Positions 11,851-23,278 of a stretch of 64,000 nucleotides of DNA are shown here, piece after piece. A model generated the notes under the pieces. The model saw nothing but the letters and a program-made list of their open reading frames with translations, was not told the DNA's origin and ran no database searches. This DNA is from Scenedesmus sp. ARA3. Lineage: Eukaryota > Chlorophyta > Chlorophyceae > Sphaeropleales > Scenedesmaceae. The position numbers and the translations under genes are program-made. The stretch spans positions 1 through 64,000 of the forward strand of contig RWJK01000888.1 in NCBI GenBank assembly GCA_004335835.1. Reading direction: 5' to 3'. Position 1 is the stretch's first letter, and every line of letters begins with the position of its first letter.

Positions 11851-13500
11851 AACAGCTGCTGCTGCAGCTCCTGCAGGACATGGCTGGGTGTATCGCTGCC
11901 AGTGCGGGTTACACCAGCAGCATACGTGGCATCAACAGGGATGCTAGCAGCACCCCTGGCCGCATCAACCTGCTTGCGCCGCTTGCCTGCAGGGCTGCTG
12001 CATGGAGCACAGCCATCTGCTGCAGCTGACGGCTGGCGCCGCTTGCTGCCAAGCTGCTGCTCCTGTGTGGCAGCACCCGCAGCAACCACAGCTTCCGCAG
12101 ACCCTGCTGCCTCAGCCGCTAGCTGCTCCGCTGCCGCTGCAGCCGTCACGCCTCTTGCTGCAGCGCTGCCCTTGCCCCTGCCTCTGCCTTTGCCCCTGGA
12201 CTTGCTGCTGCCGCCTGCAGCTTTGCTCAAGCTAGCCCCTGCCGCTGCTGCTGCTGCTGTTGCTGCTGGCTTGCGTGGTGGCAGCCATGTGTCCAGCACC
12301 TGGAAGGTGTCCCTGAGGTGTGCTGCCCCTAACAGCACCTGAGCCTTCGCCTGCAGCCTCCCAGGCCTGCTCAGCTCCTGCAGCGGCAGCACATCCAGAC
12401 AGCAAAGTCAGCAGCTGCTGCTGTCAATGATCAAGCTGGTCACAGCACTGCAAGGCAGCATGCAGCCTACCAGCAGATCCTAGTACATTCTAGCATGCCC
12501 AGCCGGCAGCCCTGCCTTTAGCCAGCACTGCCTGCTGCTCACCTCATCCTCTCCATCCGAGCCATCCACATCCATACTGTCAGACCTGCTGCCCTGCTGC
12601 TGTGCAAGCTGCTGCTGCAGCAGCTGCGCCTGCTCCGCATAACATTGAGCCAGCTCGCGCAGCGTGGCTGCGTCTGGCGGCTGCAGCTGCTCCCCCGGCT
12701 GGATCATGAGGCGCACGCGCTCAATGCCCAGCCACAGATCTTCCTCTTCGCCATCCTTGTATTTGACCTGGCAGCAGCACACAATGCGCCGCATGGCACA
12801 GGGCATTTGTATCATATATAAGCTCCCTGAACATGACATGTTGGGTGAGGGCGAAGGAAGTCAAAAGCACCTTTGGCAACCCTTCGCAAGCAAGCAGCCA
12901 GCAGCCCACATGAGCAACCTATCTAGGCACTTCCAAAGGCAACGTGCACCTGCTCCACCTGCGCACCTTGTGCCTGCCAGTGGCAGCATCATAGCTCTCC
13001 ACGCCGCCAGGGAACCAGGCGTCATCTGCTGCCCAGAACACGCGCAGCACGCGGCCCACCAGCGCCTCGGGAGCCAGCCGCAGGCACACATCCATCCTGG
13101 AAGCAGCATGTGTGTTCATGTGTGGGGATACGGCGTGAGCAGTGAATATGGCAAGTGGGATGGCAGGCAGAGTGTGACAGCAAGGGCCTGCTTTGGGTAC
13201 TGCGCAGCATGTAACTTCAATGTCGATGAGCAAGGAACAATACAAATATTACTCAGGTATGCTAGCTTGCTTCAGTTCAACACAGTGCAATACAATGATG
13301 CCAGATTGCCAGGACAGGATAGCAGCGCGCTGCCCGCCCCAGCAAAGCAGCTGGTAACCTCGGATTCACAGCGCTGCTGCATGCTGTGCCGCACTCACTC
13401 CTTGAAGATGCTCTTATGCTGCTGCCTGTTCTGCAGGTGCTCAGCGTACGCCTCTGAAAGCTCCTGCTCCAAGCAGAAGAGCTCAGTGCCGAGGCCACTG

Positions 13501-13534
<34 letters not shown>

Positions 13535-14936
13535 GGCGGTGATCGTCATGCAGCTGCTGCGCCTCAGCCACTGACATGCTGGGGCCCAGCTGCTGCCACG
13601 GCCACTCCTGCAAGCGGCAACAGCAAGCAAGGAGGACGGGCAGTGAAGGCAAGTTGCACAAGTAAAGCTGCTGCGCCAAGCATCTCTGCAGGCACTGCAC
13701 GCTTGTGAGGCAGCAAAGGATGACTAGAGGTGTGGTGAGAGCCTTGTTCAACGAAAGCCCCGGCATACAAGCATAGGCGCTGGACACAGATCGCAACAAT
13801 GGTGAGCGGGTGCACAGTGCATTGTGACAAGCATCACTGTTTCATAAGGCTGCCTTCAACTGCCTGAACAGACATCCAAGCAACTCACCACTTGTGTGAA
13901 GCCCAGGCCAGGCACGTTGGCCACATGCACCCCACCAAATGCCAGCAGCTGCTGTGCAGCAGTCAGGGCATCAGGCAGCGCCCCTGTCCCTGCTGCTGCT
14001 GCATTGGCTGCAGCTCCCCCACATGTCGCAGCAGCTGCTGCTACTGCAGCACCTTTTGATGCTAGCGCCTGCTGCTTTGCCTGCCAAGGGATGCCTATGC
14101 TTGGCTGGCCTGCTGTTATTGTTGCTGCTGCTGCTGCTTCAGCAAGAGCATCTGCTAGCTCTAGCAGTTCCTCTGCCTGCTCTCGCCTATCATCAGCTGC
14201 AGACAGCAACAACGCGCATTTGGCAGCAGCAAATACAGCACCCAGTTGCCACACATTGCTGCTGCTTGCGCTGCAGCAAGATGCATATGGACTCCAGCAG
14301 TTGGCTACTTTGGATCAGAAGCAGCAGCACCTTGGATATCACCAACATTCCTTGGACTGATCCAAGCTTACGCCCCGCTTGCACCTCGCACCTTCTTTTT
14401 GGTGCTGGCGCCTCTTTGCAGGCCCGCCAGGCTTTGCTGCTTCTGCCTGCGCCTGCTCTGCCAGCTGCAGCAGCACCTGCGACAGCTGCGTGAGCTGTTC
14501 TGGGGATGGCAGCGGCAGCTGCAGCTGCTCTCCCGCTGCAATGCACACTTTGATGGGCACACCCAGCCCCACCAGCAGCTCCTCTGCATCACCGTCATCG
14601 TACTCAACCTGCAGCAGCAACAGCCGTGCCAGCAAGTGGGATATGCTGCATGCATCATTGCTAGACATCAAAGGAGTTGCTCATCTTCTGCTGCTGCTGG
14701 CGTGGCCACTACAACCGTGCAAATGCAAGCGCACGCTTGATGCTGCCTTCCCAGCCGGATTGGCTTCCAAGTTGCCTGCTAGTCAGGGCGTGGCGGCTGC
14801 CCACCTTGTGTTTGAAGCTGTTTGCATTGAAGGCTGTGACCTTGCCAGAGAACCAGCCAGAGTCCCATTTTACGGTGACCCGCCGGCCCAGCAGATACTC
14901 AGGCTGGACAGGCACCGTCGCCTCAACACTGTGCAT
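5410..14936 (-). CDS. Trithorax/ATX-type histone-lysine N-methyltransferase (Tudor-Tudor-PWWP-FYR-PHD-SET)
   Basis: Nuclear chromatin enzyme, expected to methylate histone H3K4. In gene order I see: a Tudor-like unit (GRRVTVKWDSGWFSGKV, exons near 14936-14805 and from 14608); a second Tudor-like unit (about 13095-12967 and 12767-12543); a basic Q/A-rich linker with 31 uninterrupted CAG codons; PWWP (VCPGDVVWVSTKGCPPWPAL, about 11440, continuing at 11060-10860); FYRN (about 10260-10060); FYRC (ITPDGCKPVSG, about 9840); PHD (CDACGEEAE, VECDKCRVMV); extended PHD (GACIQC, AFHPSCARDAGYP, CFCPKH); SET (HGLGVFAKV, VVEYMGH, NHSC, GEEMTYDYRF) and post-SET (CNCGVASCRGWVN). The order from PWWP to SET matches plant ATX1/ATX2. 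The Tudor-like pair is additional in my judgement. The ATG at 14936 could instead be an intron acceptor with a further 5' exon. Base 10959 is N inside the PWWP exon. Confidence 0.85.
5951..6015 (-). repeat. Intronic copy of a SET exon 3' edge
   Basis: Diverged copy of the end of the SET exon (6091-6155), offset exactly 140 bp, lying in the downstream intron. It keeps the reading frame for DHVVIVASRDIAAG and the GTGAG donor. Confidence 0.85.
8873..9016 (-). repeat. Two intronic copies of a PHD exon 3' edge
   Basis: 8981-9016 repeats the PHD exon end (VECDKCRV plus donor) found at 9128-9165, an offset of 147 bp. 8873-8888 repeats 16 bases (TCACCATGACCCTGCA) a further 109 bp away. Confidence 0.75.
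10664..10775 (-). repeat. Intronic copy of the pre-FYRN exon 5' edge
   Basis: Diverged copy of 10530-10640 at an offset of 140 bp, covering about 45 bp of exon start (TGELPD), the AG acceptor and about 60 bp of intron. Confidence 0.8.
11758..11850 (-). repeat. Pure (CTG/CAG)31 tract encoding polyglutamine
   Basis: Thirty-one uninterrupted CTG triplets, read as CAG (Gln) in the minus-strand trithorax-like gene, flanked by further Gln/Leu codons upstream and a basic GKGKKRGG segment downstream. It lies in the disordered linker before the PWWP domain. Confidence 0.95.
13500..13533 (-). repeat. (CTG/CAG)n tract encoding a second polyglutamine run
   Basis: About ten to eleven CTG triplets read as Gln on the minus strand, in the exon lying between the two Tudor-like units of the trithorax-like gene. 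Confidence 0.8.
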
Positions 14937-15426
14937 AGCAGCAAACAATTAAATTGGTTAATTTAAGCGATATGCCGAGCTGAGCAAGTTCTGCATGCAA
15001 TGCTGTTGTTCCCACCTTGTGCTATGCTGTGCTGCTGCTGCTTTGGGTGTGCAGTGGGATGCATAGCTTAGCACTCGTTTCACACATAAACCTATTGGAG
15101 ACAATGGATATCTCAAGACTCGTTTTGTGTCCGGAGGGGGTTGCATTTGATTGTTGTTGCCCGTGCACTACAGACATGTATGCTGACGCGTTCGGTACTT
15201 TCAAATATTCATTCTAGTATGATGCTTGAAACAACAAAATCGGCCTCTCGTGTTCTTGCTGCGGCGTCACAAAGGTGGATCGTCAAAAGTTTGAACTTGG
15301 TTCGTATCAACTTGAGCAATCCAGCTTCACAGCTGCTTCTGAATCACAGAAACCAATCACCAATATCAATCCGACAAAATCAAACGACTTGTTGACGGTC
15401 GAAAGCCCCGACCCCGTTTCTTGCTG
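14937..15426. other. Region between the trithorax-like start and the DRC4 stop
   Basis: Lower-GC sequence than the coding flanks. It should hold the promoter or a first non-recognised exon of the trithorax-like gene and the DRC4 3' UTR. No TGTAA on the minus strand is evident close to the DRC4 stop, and no recognisable coding sequence was found. Confidence 0.5.
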
Positions 15427-18400
15427 CTACTGGCCCGCCACCAACCCTGCTGGCCCAGTGCTGGTGCTGGTGATGAGCGGCCGGAAGCCAAGTTGCTCTG
15501 CAGATAGGACGGGACAGCAGCAGGTAGAAAGCACTGTTGTTATGGCGCCATTGTCAGCAGGCAGACCTTCATTGGCTGCGTGGCATGCTCAGGCACTTCA
15601 GACAGCCAGGCAGATTGCAGCAGCTGGCCCAAGGTGCATGTGCCTGACGTTTCCCTTGAGCAAAGATACGTATGCATTGCCTTCCAGCAGGCAGCACAAA
15701 CTGCAGCTAGCATGTGTCACCACCGTACAGTACTGTCCTGCAGCAGCTGCAGGATTGCATGCATCAGTGCCTGGCTGTGCCTACCTGCTGGGATGCTGTA
15801 CTCTGCCAGCTTTGCCTCATACACGCGTATGAGGTCGTTGTGTGCCTTGGACACCTTGGCCACGTCGTACTGCAGCGCCCTGATGATGCTGTTCTTGTTG
15901 GTCAGCACCTCCTCCAGCTTCTTGTTCACCTGCACAGGTGGCAGCAGCAGCAGTGAGCAGGGATGCCACAAGTACAGTACGGCTGTGCAGCAATTAGGTC
16001 GCCAGCGGTCATGTGTATCAGCTGTTGTACCACGCAGGGTGTTTGCTGCTGCTTAGGAGGGTTCTTCAGACAGCACACGCTGGTCAGTAGCGCTGCCAGG
16101 TGGTGCGCAGAGTACGCATAACCGCTTAGCAGGCAAGACAACAGACACTGCAGTTCTCCATCAATACCAGTTGTTTGCGGCAACCCTTGAGCAAGTTCTG
16201 CTCATCATGCAGCAGTGCACAGCTCCGCATGCACCTCTGGCCCATGCGTGCAAGCGCAGCCGCCCGCACCTGCTGCAGCGTCGCCGGGTCCAGGTGTGCT
16301 GCTGCCAGCACCTCGCCCAGCTGCGCGTCCTTCATCTCCAGCGCCTCAGCCAGCACCTCCACGCGCTTCTCAAGCAGCATGCTCTTCAGGCCTGAGGCGC
16401 GAGGAGCAGCAGCAGCAGCAGCAGCAGCATGAGAACAGCAGGTAAGTGTATGAGCAGCTGCGGTCCTGAATTACCCACCACCAGCCAGCTGTGCACATCA
16501 CCCCTTATGTGTGCAGCCCCGCACCTGTCTTCTGCGCCACCTCGTACACGCTGGCCTCAAACTTGTCGTACAGCGCGTCACGCTCCGCCTGCACTGCTGC
16601 GAAGCGCTGCGTGAGCACCTCAGCCTCCCACTCCAGGTTCTTGACCTGCAGGCACGCCACACAGCAGCGGCAGCAGCAGCTTGATCAATGCTGCCATGAC
16701 AGCAGCACAACCAGGCACCGCTGGGGTCAGGCAGATGCAAAGATGCACACATCATATCGCACCACATTTGCCGGCTGCATTGGAAGCTGTTTCACGAGGA
16801 TGCAGCGGTGTGTGGTGCATGCCAAGAACGCTGTGTGTTCACCACAATCGCAACGCGACCTCCCAGGGCACACCAGCATGCACATGCCCAGCCAGCTGCC
16901 CAAGGTCCCACCTGCTTCTCTGCTGTCGCCAGGCGCGCCTTGGTCTGCGCCAGGCTGGCCTTGTCCTTGTCAGCGCTGGTCAGCGCTGCGCGCAGGCCCT
17001 CCACCTCCTTCAGCGCGCGCGCCAGCGGCTCCGACAGGCGCTTGTTCTCGGCAGCAATCTCGTACCTGCGAGCAACAGCACAGCATGCACGTCAACGACA
17101 TGTGGGTGCCATGTGTCATGCATGACAAAATAGGAGCGCTGGGCTTTGAATGTGTATCACAAGGATGCAGCGTGCATAACGCAGCTGCCGGCTGTAGCGT
17201 GGCATGCAACAGGCAAAACATGCAACACCTCCCGCAACGCTGTTGCCCGCCCAGCCCCACCCACATGAGCTTCTCGTTCTGCGCCTCGCGCTTCTTCATC
17301 TCTGCCACGTCCTCCTTGAGCGCCTTGATCAGGTCCAGGTTGTTGTGCGTGATGTCGTTGTAGTAGTTCTTGATCTCAGCAAAGGAGCGCTCGTGCTTCT
17401 TCATGAGCTCGTTGATGTGCGTGTTCTGCGCACAGTGGCACCAGCAACAGGCACACAGAGCCACAGAGGCAACGCTGCTGTGAGCCATAAGCAGCAGTGC
17501 CCAGAACACTGCTTGAATACCCAGAAAACTGTATCTGGTGGCTGGAGCTGTGGCAGCTGCGTGTCTGCTGGGTTGCCTGTCACACATGCAGACGCAGCAG
17601 CCAAATTAGCTGCTCATGGCCCCAACATCTGCCTGCCACCATTGCAGAGGCTCAACCTGCTCCTGTAGTCAGCCACACACTGCGACTGTGTGCACCTGCA
17701 TGGCATGCTGCACATGCTGCTGCTGGCAAGGTGGGGGCTGCGTCATCACCATCCGCCCCTGCCACTTTTCCACCAACTGTTGCCGCTGCCTGGCTGCCGC
17801 TCGCGGATCTCTCCACACAACTGGCCTCTGAAGCCGCACCTTGCGCTCCTCCACTTCGTGGATCTCCTGCTTGCGCCGCAGCTCCAGGTCGTCGCGCAGC
17901 ATCTTCATCTTGCGCTCGTACTTGACGCCCAGCTCGCGCGCTGCCAGCTCAAACTCCTGCCGCAGCTTGGTCAGCTCCTTGGCCTGCTCCAGCTTCAGCG
18001 CGCGCAGCATCTCCGCATGCGCCAGCTCCTGCAGGAAGCATGCAGACATGCCCGCACATGTGACAGCACTGTGCTAAGCATGGATTGCACTAGCCTGTGC
18101 CTGCTGCGCATGCCATAGCACTAGGCTCTAGATTGCTGGCATTGCATGAAGAGCAGCAGCAGCATGTCTGGGTATCTGGTGCTACTGCTGCTGTTGCTGT
18201 TGGTGTCAAGCTCAGCTCAGTGCCACTGCATATTATGTCATAAAGCCAGCCTACAGCCAACTGCACTGCGTGCAACAGCCAGCTGTAGGGTTGCTGTTTA
18301 AGGTGGCGCCATCTGCTTGCCTGCTACAGTTCTGCCTCCCAGCATGTGTGAGCAAGCTTCAAGGGCTGCTCCCCGCACTCTCACCTGCTCTTTCAGCTCC

Positions 18401-19562
18401 TGCTTAAGCGCCCGCTTGTCCCTGTTCAGCTCTGCTTCCCTTTTGCTGAACTCGTCCTGCTGCAGCTTCAGCGCCAGCTCCGCATCTGACTTGAGCGTGG
18501 TGATGTTGTTCTGCTGCTCATACAGCAGGTGCTTCACCTTCTGCTGGTAGATCTGCAAGCAGAGCGAAGGTAACAAGGCCGCTGGTGAGTTGCTGGCATT
18601 AGCAAACCAGGTGTGGGTCCTGTGCTTCCTGCGCTGCCTTGCAGGGTGTCCAGTGCAGCACCTGCTGTGTCCCTTTCTCGGCAGTGTACCCCATTTCCGC
18701 ATGACAAGGGCTATTTTTGGCCTGCAGATAGCCCGCACTGCTGGCAAGCACCACTGCTGCGCCTGTTCCGGCAGCGCTGCATTCATCTGCAGCTTGGTGC
18801 CGGTGCCAGAGCCTGTCTGTTGCTGGATGCAAGCTGGCAGACATCCTGCAAGCGATTTGATTGGGGCTGCGTGCTGGCTGACTGGCTGCTGCTGCTGTGC
18901 AATGCTGCAATCAGCACCTTCAGCTCCCGCTGGTGCAGGTCCTCCATCTCCTCCATCTGCCTGTCCTGGTTGCGCATCTCTGCTTTCCTGTCCTCCAGCT
19001 CCTTCTTTGTGATTTCCCAGAAGGCATTTATCTTGTCCTGCAAGCAGCAGCAGCAGCATAAATGTGCACACACGTTGTTTGACACAGCTACTCACCGCAG
19101 TATCTGGCTGTGCCGTTTTGGCTAGGCCGGGTGAAAGCAGCACAGCTACAGCAAGTTTTGCTGGCAGCAGAGCTAGCAATTGCGCGGTGCACTTCCCGGC
19201 AAACCTGAAGCTTTAGGCTGCTCCATCAGCCGCTGTACCATGGTGTGTGAGCAACAGCATTGCTGACATTGAATTGTTGCTGCTGCAGCATGACCTGATT
19301 GGTGCGCACCCGCTCTAGCTGCATGTAGTTTCTGTATTCCTCCTCCTTGTTGTTTTCCTTTTCCAGTGTCTGAATCTTTTGGTGCAGCTCTTCAATTGAT
19401 GCAGCTTCCACATCGCCTGCTGGTGCTGCATCCTTCTTCTTCTCTTTTGTAGCCTACTGGCAGCACATGGCAGGTTAGCGGCATGTATAATAAGGCATTC
19501 ACAGTGATTTCATCGTCACGAGACACCACCTTTGGCTTGGCTGGCTTCTTTTTGGGCGCCAT
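15427..19562 (-). CDS. DRC4: Dynein regulatory complex subunit 4 (GAS8/PF2 family)
   Basis: Coiled-coil subunit of the nexin-dynein regulatory complex, which links outer doublet microtubules in cilia and controls dynein. Eleven exons: 19562-19530, 19453-19310, 19037-18918, 18552-18385, 18028-17840, 17425-17265, 17065-16912, 16645-16525, 16391-16270, 15929-15785 and 15497-15427. They sum to 475 codons plus stop, close to the size expected for the family. Diagnostic segments are [105 protein letters not shown] and the tail LGFRPLI. The last exon was found by matching phase and this conserved tail. Several donors are GTGCGC/GTGCGG rather than GTGAGT. It implies the organism makes, or retains genes for, motile cilia. 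Confidence 0.95.
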
Positions 19563-20374
19563 GGTGCTGTCAATGCACTGGCCTAGCCAGGCCTACTGCA
19601 CCTGCTGGTGCTTGCTGCCAGCCTCTTCACTGTGGCTCGAAATGCAGCACGGCACAACTATGACGACAAAGTTGTTTGAAATGTTGAAGACGGGTTACGT
19701 AGGGCCAAGACTAGACGACCTTCTGTATGGCACTTGCAAAGTACACGACAACGTCTTTTCGGTGAATTGCATCGACGATTGTCATTCAACGTAGCGTTTG
19801 GAACTCAAAAGTGCTCAACGCCCAGTTGTTTGTCGTTGTACCTGGCCATCAACAAACCCTACTTTGGTGACAAGTCCTGGTCGCGTCCGTGATGCTTTGA
19901 GTCAAGCACGGTATGCATGAACTGGGTCTAGTATCGCCTATGTTACGGCCACCTCTTAGCTCTGGTGCTGCACTGGTGTAAAGCCCATCAGCCCTCTACA
20001 CTGGTCCAGTCATGCTGTTGCTGCTGCTGCGTATGGGTCAAAGCATTGTAAAGGACTGTGCACTGGTAACTTTACACACACAACTTGTTGCCCAGCAAGG
20101 AGCCACTTTGACAAGAGCATCCACACACAGGTCAAGTGCAACACAGTAAAAGGGCACGGCAACGTGTGCCGTGTTGATTCTTCTCTCTATGCACCACTGC
20201 TGTCAGCTCACTGGGTTGAGCTGCCTAGGCAATTGGTGACGCTGCCAAGCAAGTGATCCACCTGTCAAGCCTACACTGTAACTCCTAGCTTGCACAGCAG
20301 TGCCAGCTGCACTGCTGCTGCCCGCTAGGGCTGCTACCACCGCTGCTGCTGCTGTCTGCACCATGGTGTGCAGC
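19563..20374. other. DRC4 upstream region and FNR 3' UTR
   Basis: Both neighbours read on the minus strand. The part nearest 20375 should be FNR 3' UTR with a TGTAA at 20072-20076; the part nearest 19563 should be the DRC4 promoter. No further coding sequence is recognised. Confidence 0.6.
20072..20076 (-). terminator. TGTAA polyadenylation signal of FNR
   Basis: TGTAA on the minus strand about 300 nt after the FNR stop codon. Assigned by motif and position. Confidence 0.5.
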
Positions 20375-23134
20375 TTAGTACACCTGCGGCAGAGCAGAAA
20401 CAGCACAGGGCAAGTCAAGAGATGGTTTCAGGCACCATACATTATGCAGGCGGGCGTCTTGAAAACGCAACTAGCACATGGCTAGGGAGACACCTCAGCA
20501 GTTGCAAAGGTGCACCTCTCAAGCACAGCACAACACGCTCTGTCTTGTGTGGTCAGCCACCACCAGCAGCACTGAATCCACACCATACTGCAGCACAGCC
20601 AGACCAGCAAAGCACACGCTTGCAGGACACTAGCAGCTGCACAACCATGAACTGCACTCTCATTAGCAGCATGAAACGCACCTCCACGTGCCACTGGTTG
20701 TTGTGCTTGAGCTTCTCCACGAACTCCTCGAAGTTCAGGCCCTTTGACTTGGCCACGCGCTCGAGCATCTCCAAGATGCCGGGCATCATGCCCTTCAGGC
20801 CGCAGAAGTACATGTGCGCGCCGTCGTTCAGCAGGCCGAACACCTCGTCGGCGTACTCCTCCACCTGCGGGGAGCATGCAAGGCAGCGCGAGGCAGGCAC
20901 CAGAACGAGATTGTGTGTTAGCCAAAGCAGGTTGTACATTGGTGCAAGCTGTTCCAATGCTTGAGCAGCCTCAACATGAGCTGCAATACAAGGCAGTTGC
21001 TGCACGTCAACAAGCACCCCACTGCACACCACCTCATCTGCTTGCGGCACAGCTTGCCGTTGCGTTCCTGCAAGAGTGGAGACAGCTTCCTCATGCGCAC
21101 CCTCACCATAGCCAGCCAGCTACCTCTGGAATTCCCGCCTGCACAACCTGCACCGAACCCCCAACCTGCACCGCGCCGCACCTTGTCCTGGATGTACATC
21201 TTGCCGCCGCTCTTGTTCTGCTGCTCGCGGGACAGCGCATAGTCCAGGCGGAACTGGTCGGGGAAGGTGGCGGAGATCTGCGCCATCTCGTCGTCGTACA
21301 GCTTGGCATCGCTGTTAGCCACACCCATGAACACCCACAGCAGGCCGGTGAACTTCCAGTTGGGCACGTTCTCGAAGAAGCAGCGGCGCCAGAAGGAGCG
21401 GAAGGGCGCAATGCCGGTGCCGGTGGCCACGCAGATGAGCACGCTGTTGGGCGCCTCGGGCATCAGCAGGATCTTGCCAGTGGGGCCTGCCAGCAGCAAC
21501 AGCAGCAGCAGGAGGCATCGCGAGCACGAGAGCAGCATGCGATTTGTGCAGCAGGCGCAGAAGCAGGGTGTGACACGCCATGCTGCTTTGATGCCTGCAT
21601 CTCCTGCAAGCATCATTCACAACACCCCTGCTGGCAGCACCACCAAGGCAGAAGCCACGCTACCGGCCGTACAGCAGCTTGCAGGAAACCATGCAGCAGC
21701 TTGCAGGACACCATGCAGCAGCAGCGGCCAGATACTCACCGGTCATGGTCACCTCAGTGCCTGGTGTTGCGTCGCACAGGAAGTTGGAGCAGATGCCCTT
21801 CTTGGCTGGGTCATCCTTGCCCATCTCGGGGTCCCAGTAGGTGGCGCGGCGCACGCACAGCGTGGTGGTCATGCCATCGAAGCTGTCACCGTAGCGGGAG
21901 CTGGCGATGGAGTAGAGGCGCACGCCGTGGGGCACCTCCTTGCCGCGGCTGTTCACCTTGGTGCCCTGCAGGTTGAAAGGAGCGTGTGAGAGGAGGTGTG
22001 GTTTGGTGATGTGAAGCAGGAAGCGGGAGGAAGTGTGCAAGGCATGTAGCTGTGGCGCAATGCTGAGCAAGCCATGCCGCGTGCGGGATCACATGTTGCT
22101 GGTGTGTGCAGAGTGCTTGTAAAGCGCTGCATGCCTGCGACTAGCCTTGCAGTTTAGGACGCCGCTGCTGCCACATATAGCTGCTGCCACATATCGCTGC
22201 TGCTGCCGACCATGACGCGCATGCCAGATTGCAGCCATTGCCATCAACAACCTGTAACAACTGCGCAGCTGCTGCAAAGATGGCATCAGTTAAAGCTGCG
22301 CAGCATCCTGGCAATTGCTGGCACTTGGAGCAGCTGCTGTTGCTGCTGTGGCGGACGTGTAAGTGCATGCGACGCCACGCAAGAAGCTGTTACTGCAAAG
22401 CTGCTGCCAGTGCTGCCCATCTTCACAGCCCTGTCATTCTCCAGCAGCTGCTTCCAGCGCCAGCAGCTCCACTGCACAGCTGTGCGCCCTTTCTGGCGCT
22501 ACTGCTACTGCCACTGAGTACTGCCCAGAACTGCTGCTGTGCCAATTCCCGCGCTGCTGCTGGCTTGCAGCTGCCAGCTGCCCTCCTACGTAATTCTCAT
22601 GAGCTCCGCGAGCCCTTCAGCGCTACTCACGGGTGGGATCACACCGTAGCTCTGGCCCTCCCAGAAGGGAATCTTGCCGTCGGTCTTGATCACAATGTTG
22701 CAGGTCTCACCGGTGGCCTTGGGGCCAACGATGCGCTCCACAGACACAACAGTTGCCTTGAATGGGGCCTTGTTGTTGAAGGTGTTCAGGGGCATGGGGC
22801 CCTCCTCCAGCTTGAGGGGCACCTCAGCGCGCTTGATGGTCTGGGTTGCGGCAGCGCGTGCCACCAGACGAGTCCTGGAAGCAGCGGCAGGCTTGCCAGC
22901 CACCTGCAGGCCGAGCACGCAGCATGCACAATGAGCCTACCGGAGCGAGAGAAGCGATTGTCTGCTACGCCTGCTCGCCAGCACCGTCCAGGACTCACCG
23001 TGCGGGCAGCAACGTTGGTACGAGTCATCTGCAAAATTGAGCACGGAGTCAGTACCAATGCGGGCAGAGAATGAGAGCAAGCCGGAGCACTGCGAGTGAC
23101 TCTAGATCAGCCAATGCCGCACCTGAGCAGCCAT
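20375..23134 (-). CDS. FNR1: Chloroplast ferredoxin-NADP(+) reductase precursor
   Basis: FAD enzyme that passes electrons from ferredoxin to NADP+ at the end of photosynthetic electron transport, in the stroma or on thylakoids. Seven exons: 23134-23123 (MAAQ), 23028-22999, 22903-22631, 21965-21740, 21486-21182, 20864-20682 and 20383-20375. They add to 345 codons plus stop, the size of an algal precursor with transit peptide (residues 1 to about 35, rich in Ala/Arg/Thr). Visible motifs: RLYSIASS (FAD binding), [28 protein letters not shown] and [16 protein letters not shown] (NADP side), [12 protein letters not shown], and NNQWHVEVY at the C-terminus. The final V-Y-stop is encoded by a separate 9-nt piece behind an acceptor CCGCAG. 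Reading through the preceding donor instead would replace the terminal Tyr that stacks on FAD. Confidence 0.96.
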
Positions 23135-23230
23135 TGTGACTGTCTGCTACACGATAAACTCAATGTAATGTGCTTGTGACCAGGGAAAGGTGGCGATCAG
23201 ACGCATTCGCAAAACTATCTGGCTCCGCCC

Positions 23231-23278
23231 TCAGAGGGTGTCAGCTCCAGGAGGTTTTAGCGTTAAAGCACCCTCTGA
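23231..23278. promoter_or_regulatory. Inverted repeat upstream of FNR
   Basis: Perfect 10-bp arms TCAGAGGGTG (23231-23240) and CACCCTCTGA (23269-23278) around a 28-bp spacer, about 100-145 bp upstream of the FNR start codon. It could be a paired protein-binding site or a transcript hairpin; function is inferred from position only. Confidence 0.4.

Noticed and set aside
11043..12029. Long plus-strand open frame with poly-Leu
   Set aside because: Antisense of the polyglutamine/PWWP exon; the poly-Leu is the CTG tract read on the wrong strand.
12664..13542. Plus-strand open frame of 292 codons
   Set aside because: Overlaps Tudor-like exons on the other strand; no domain and low-complexity composition.
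20744..21976. Plus-strand frame of 410 codons
   Set aside because: Antisense shadow of FNR exons 4-6, which have clear family motifs on the minus strand.
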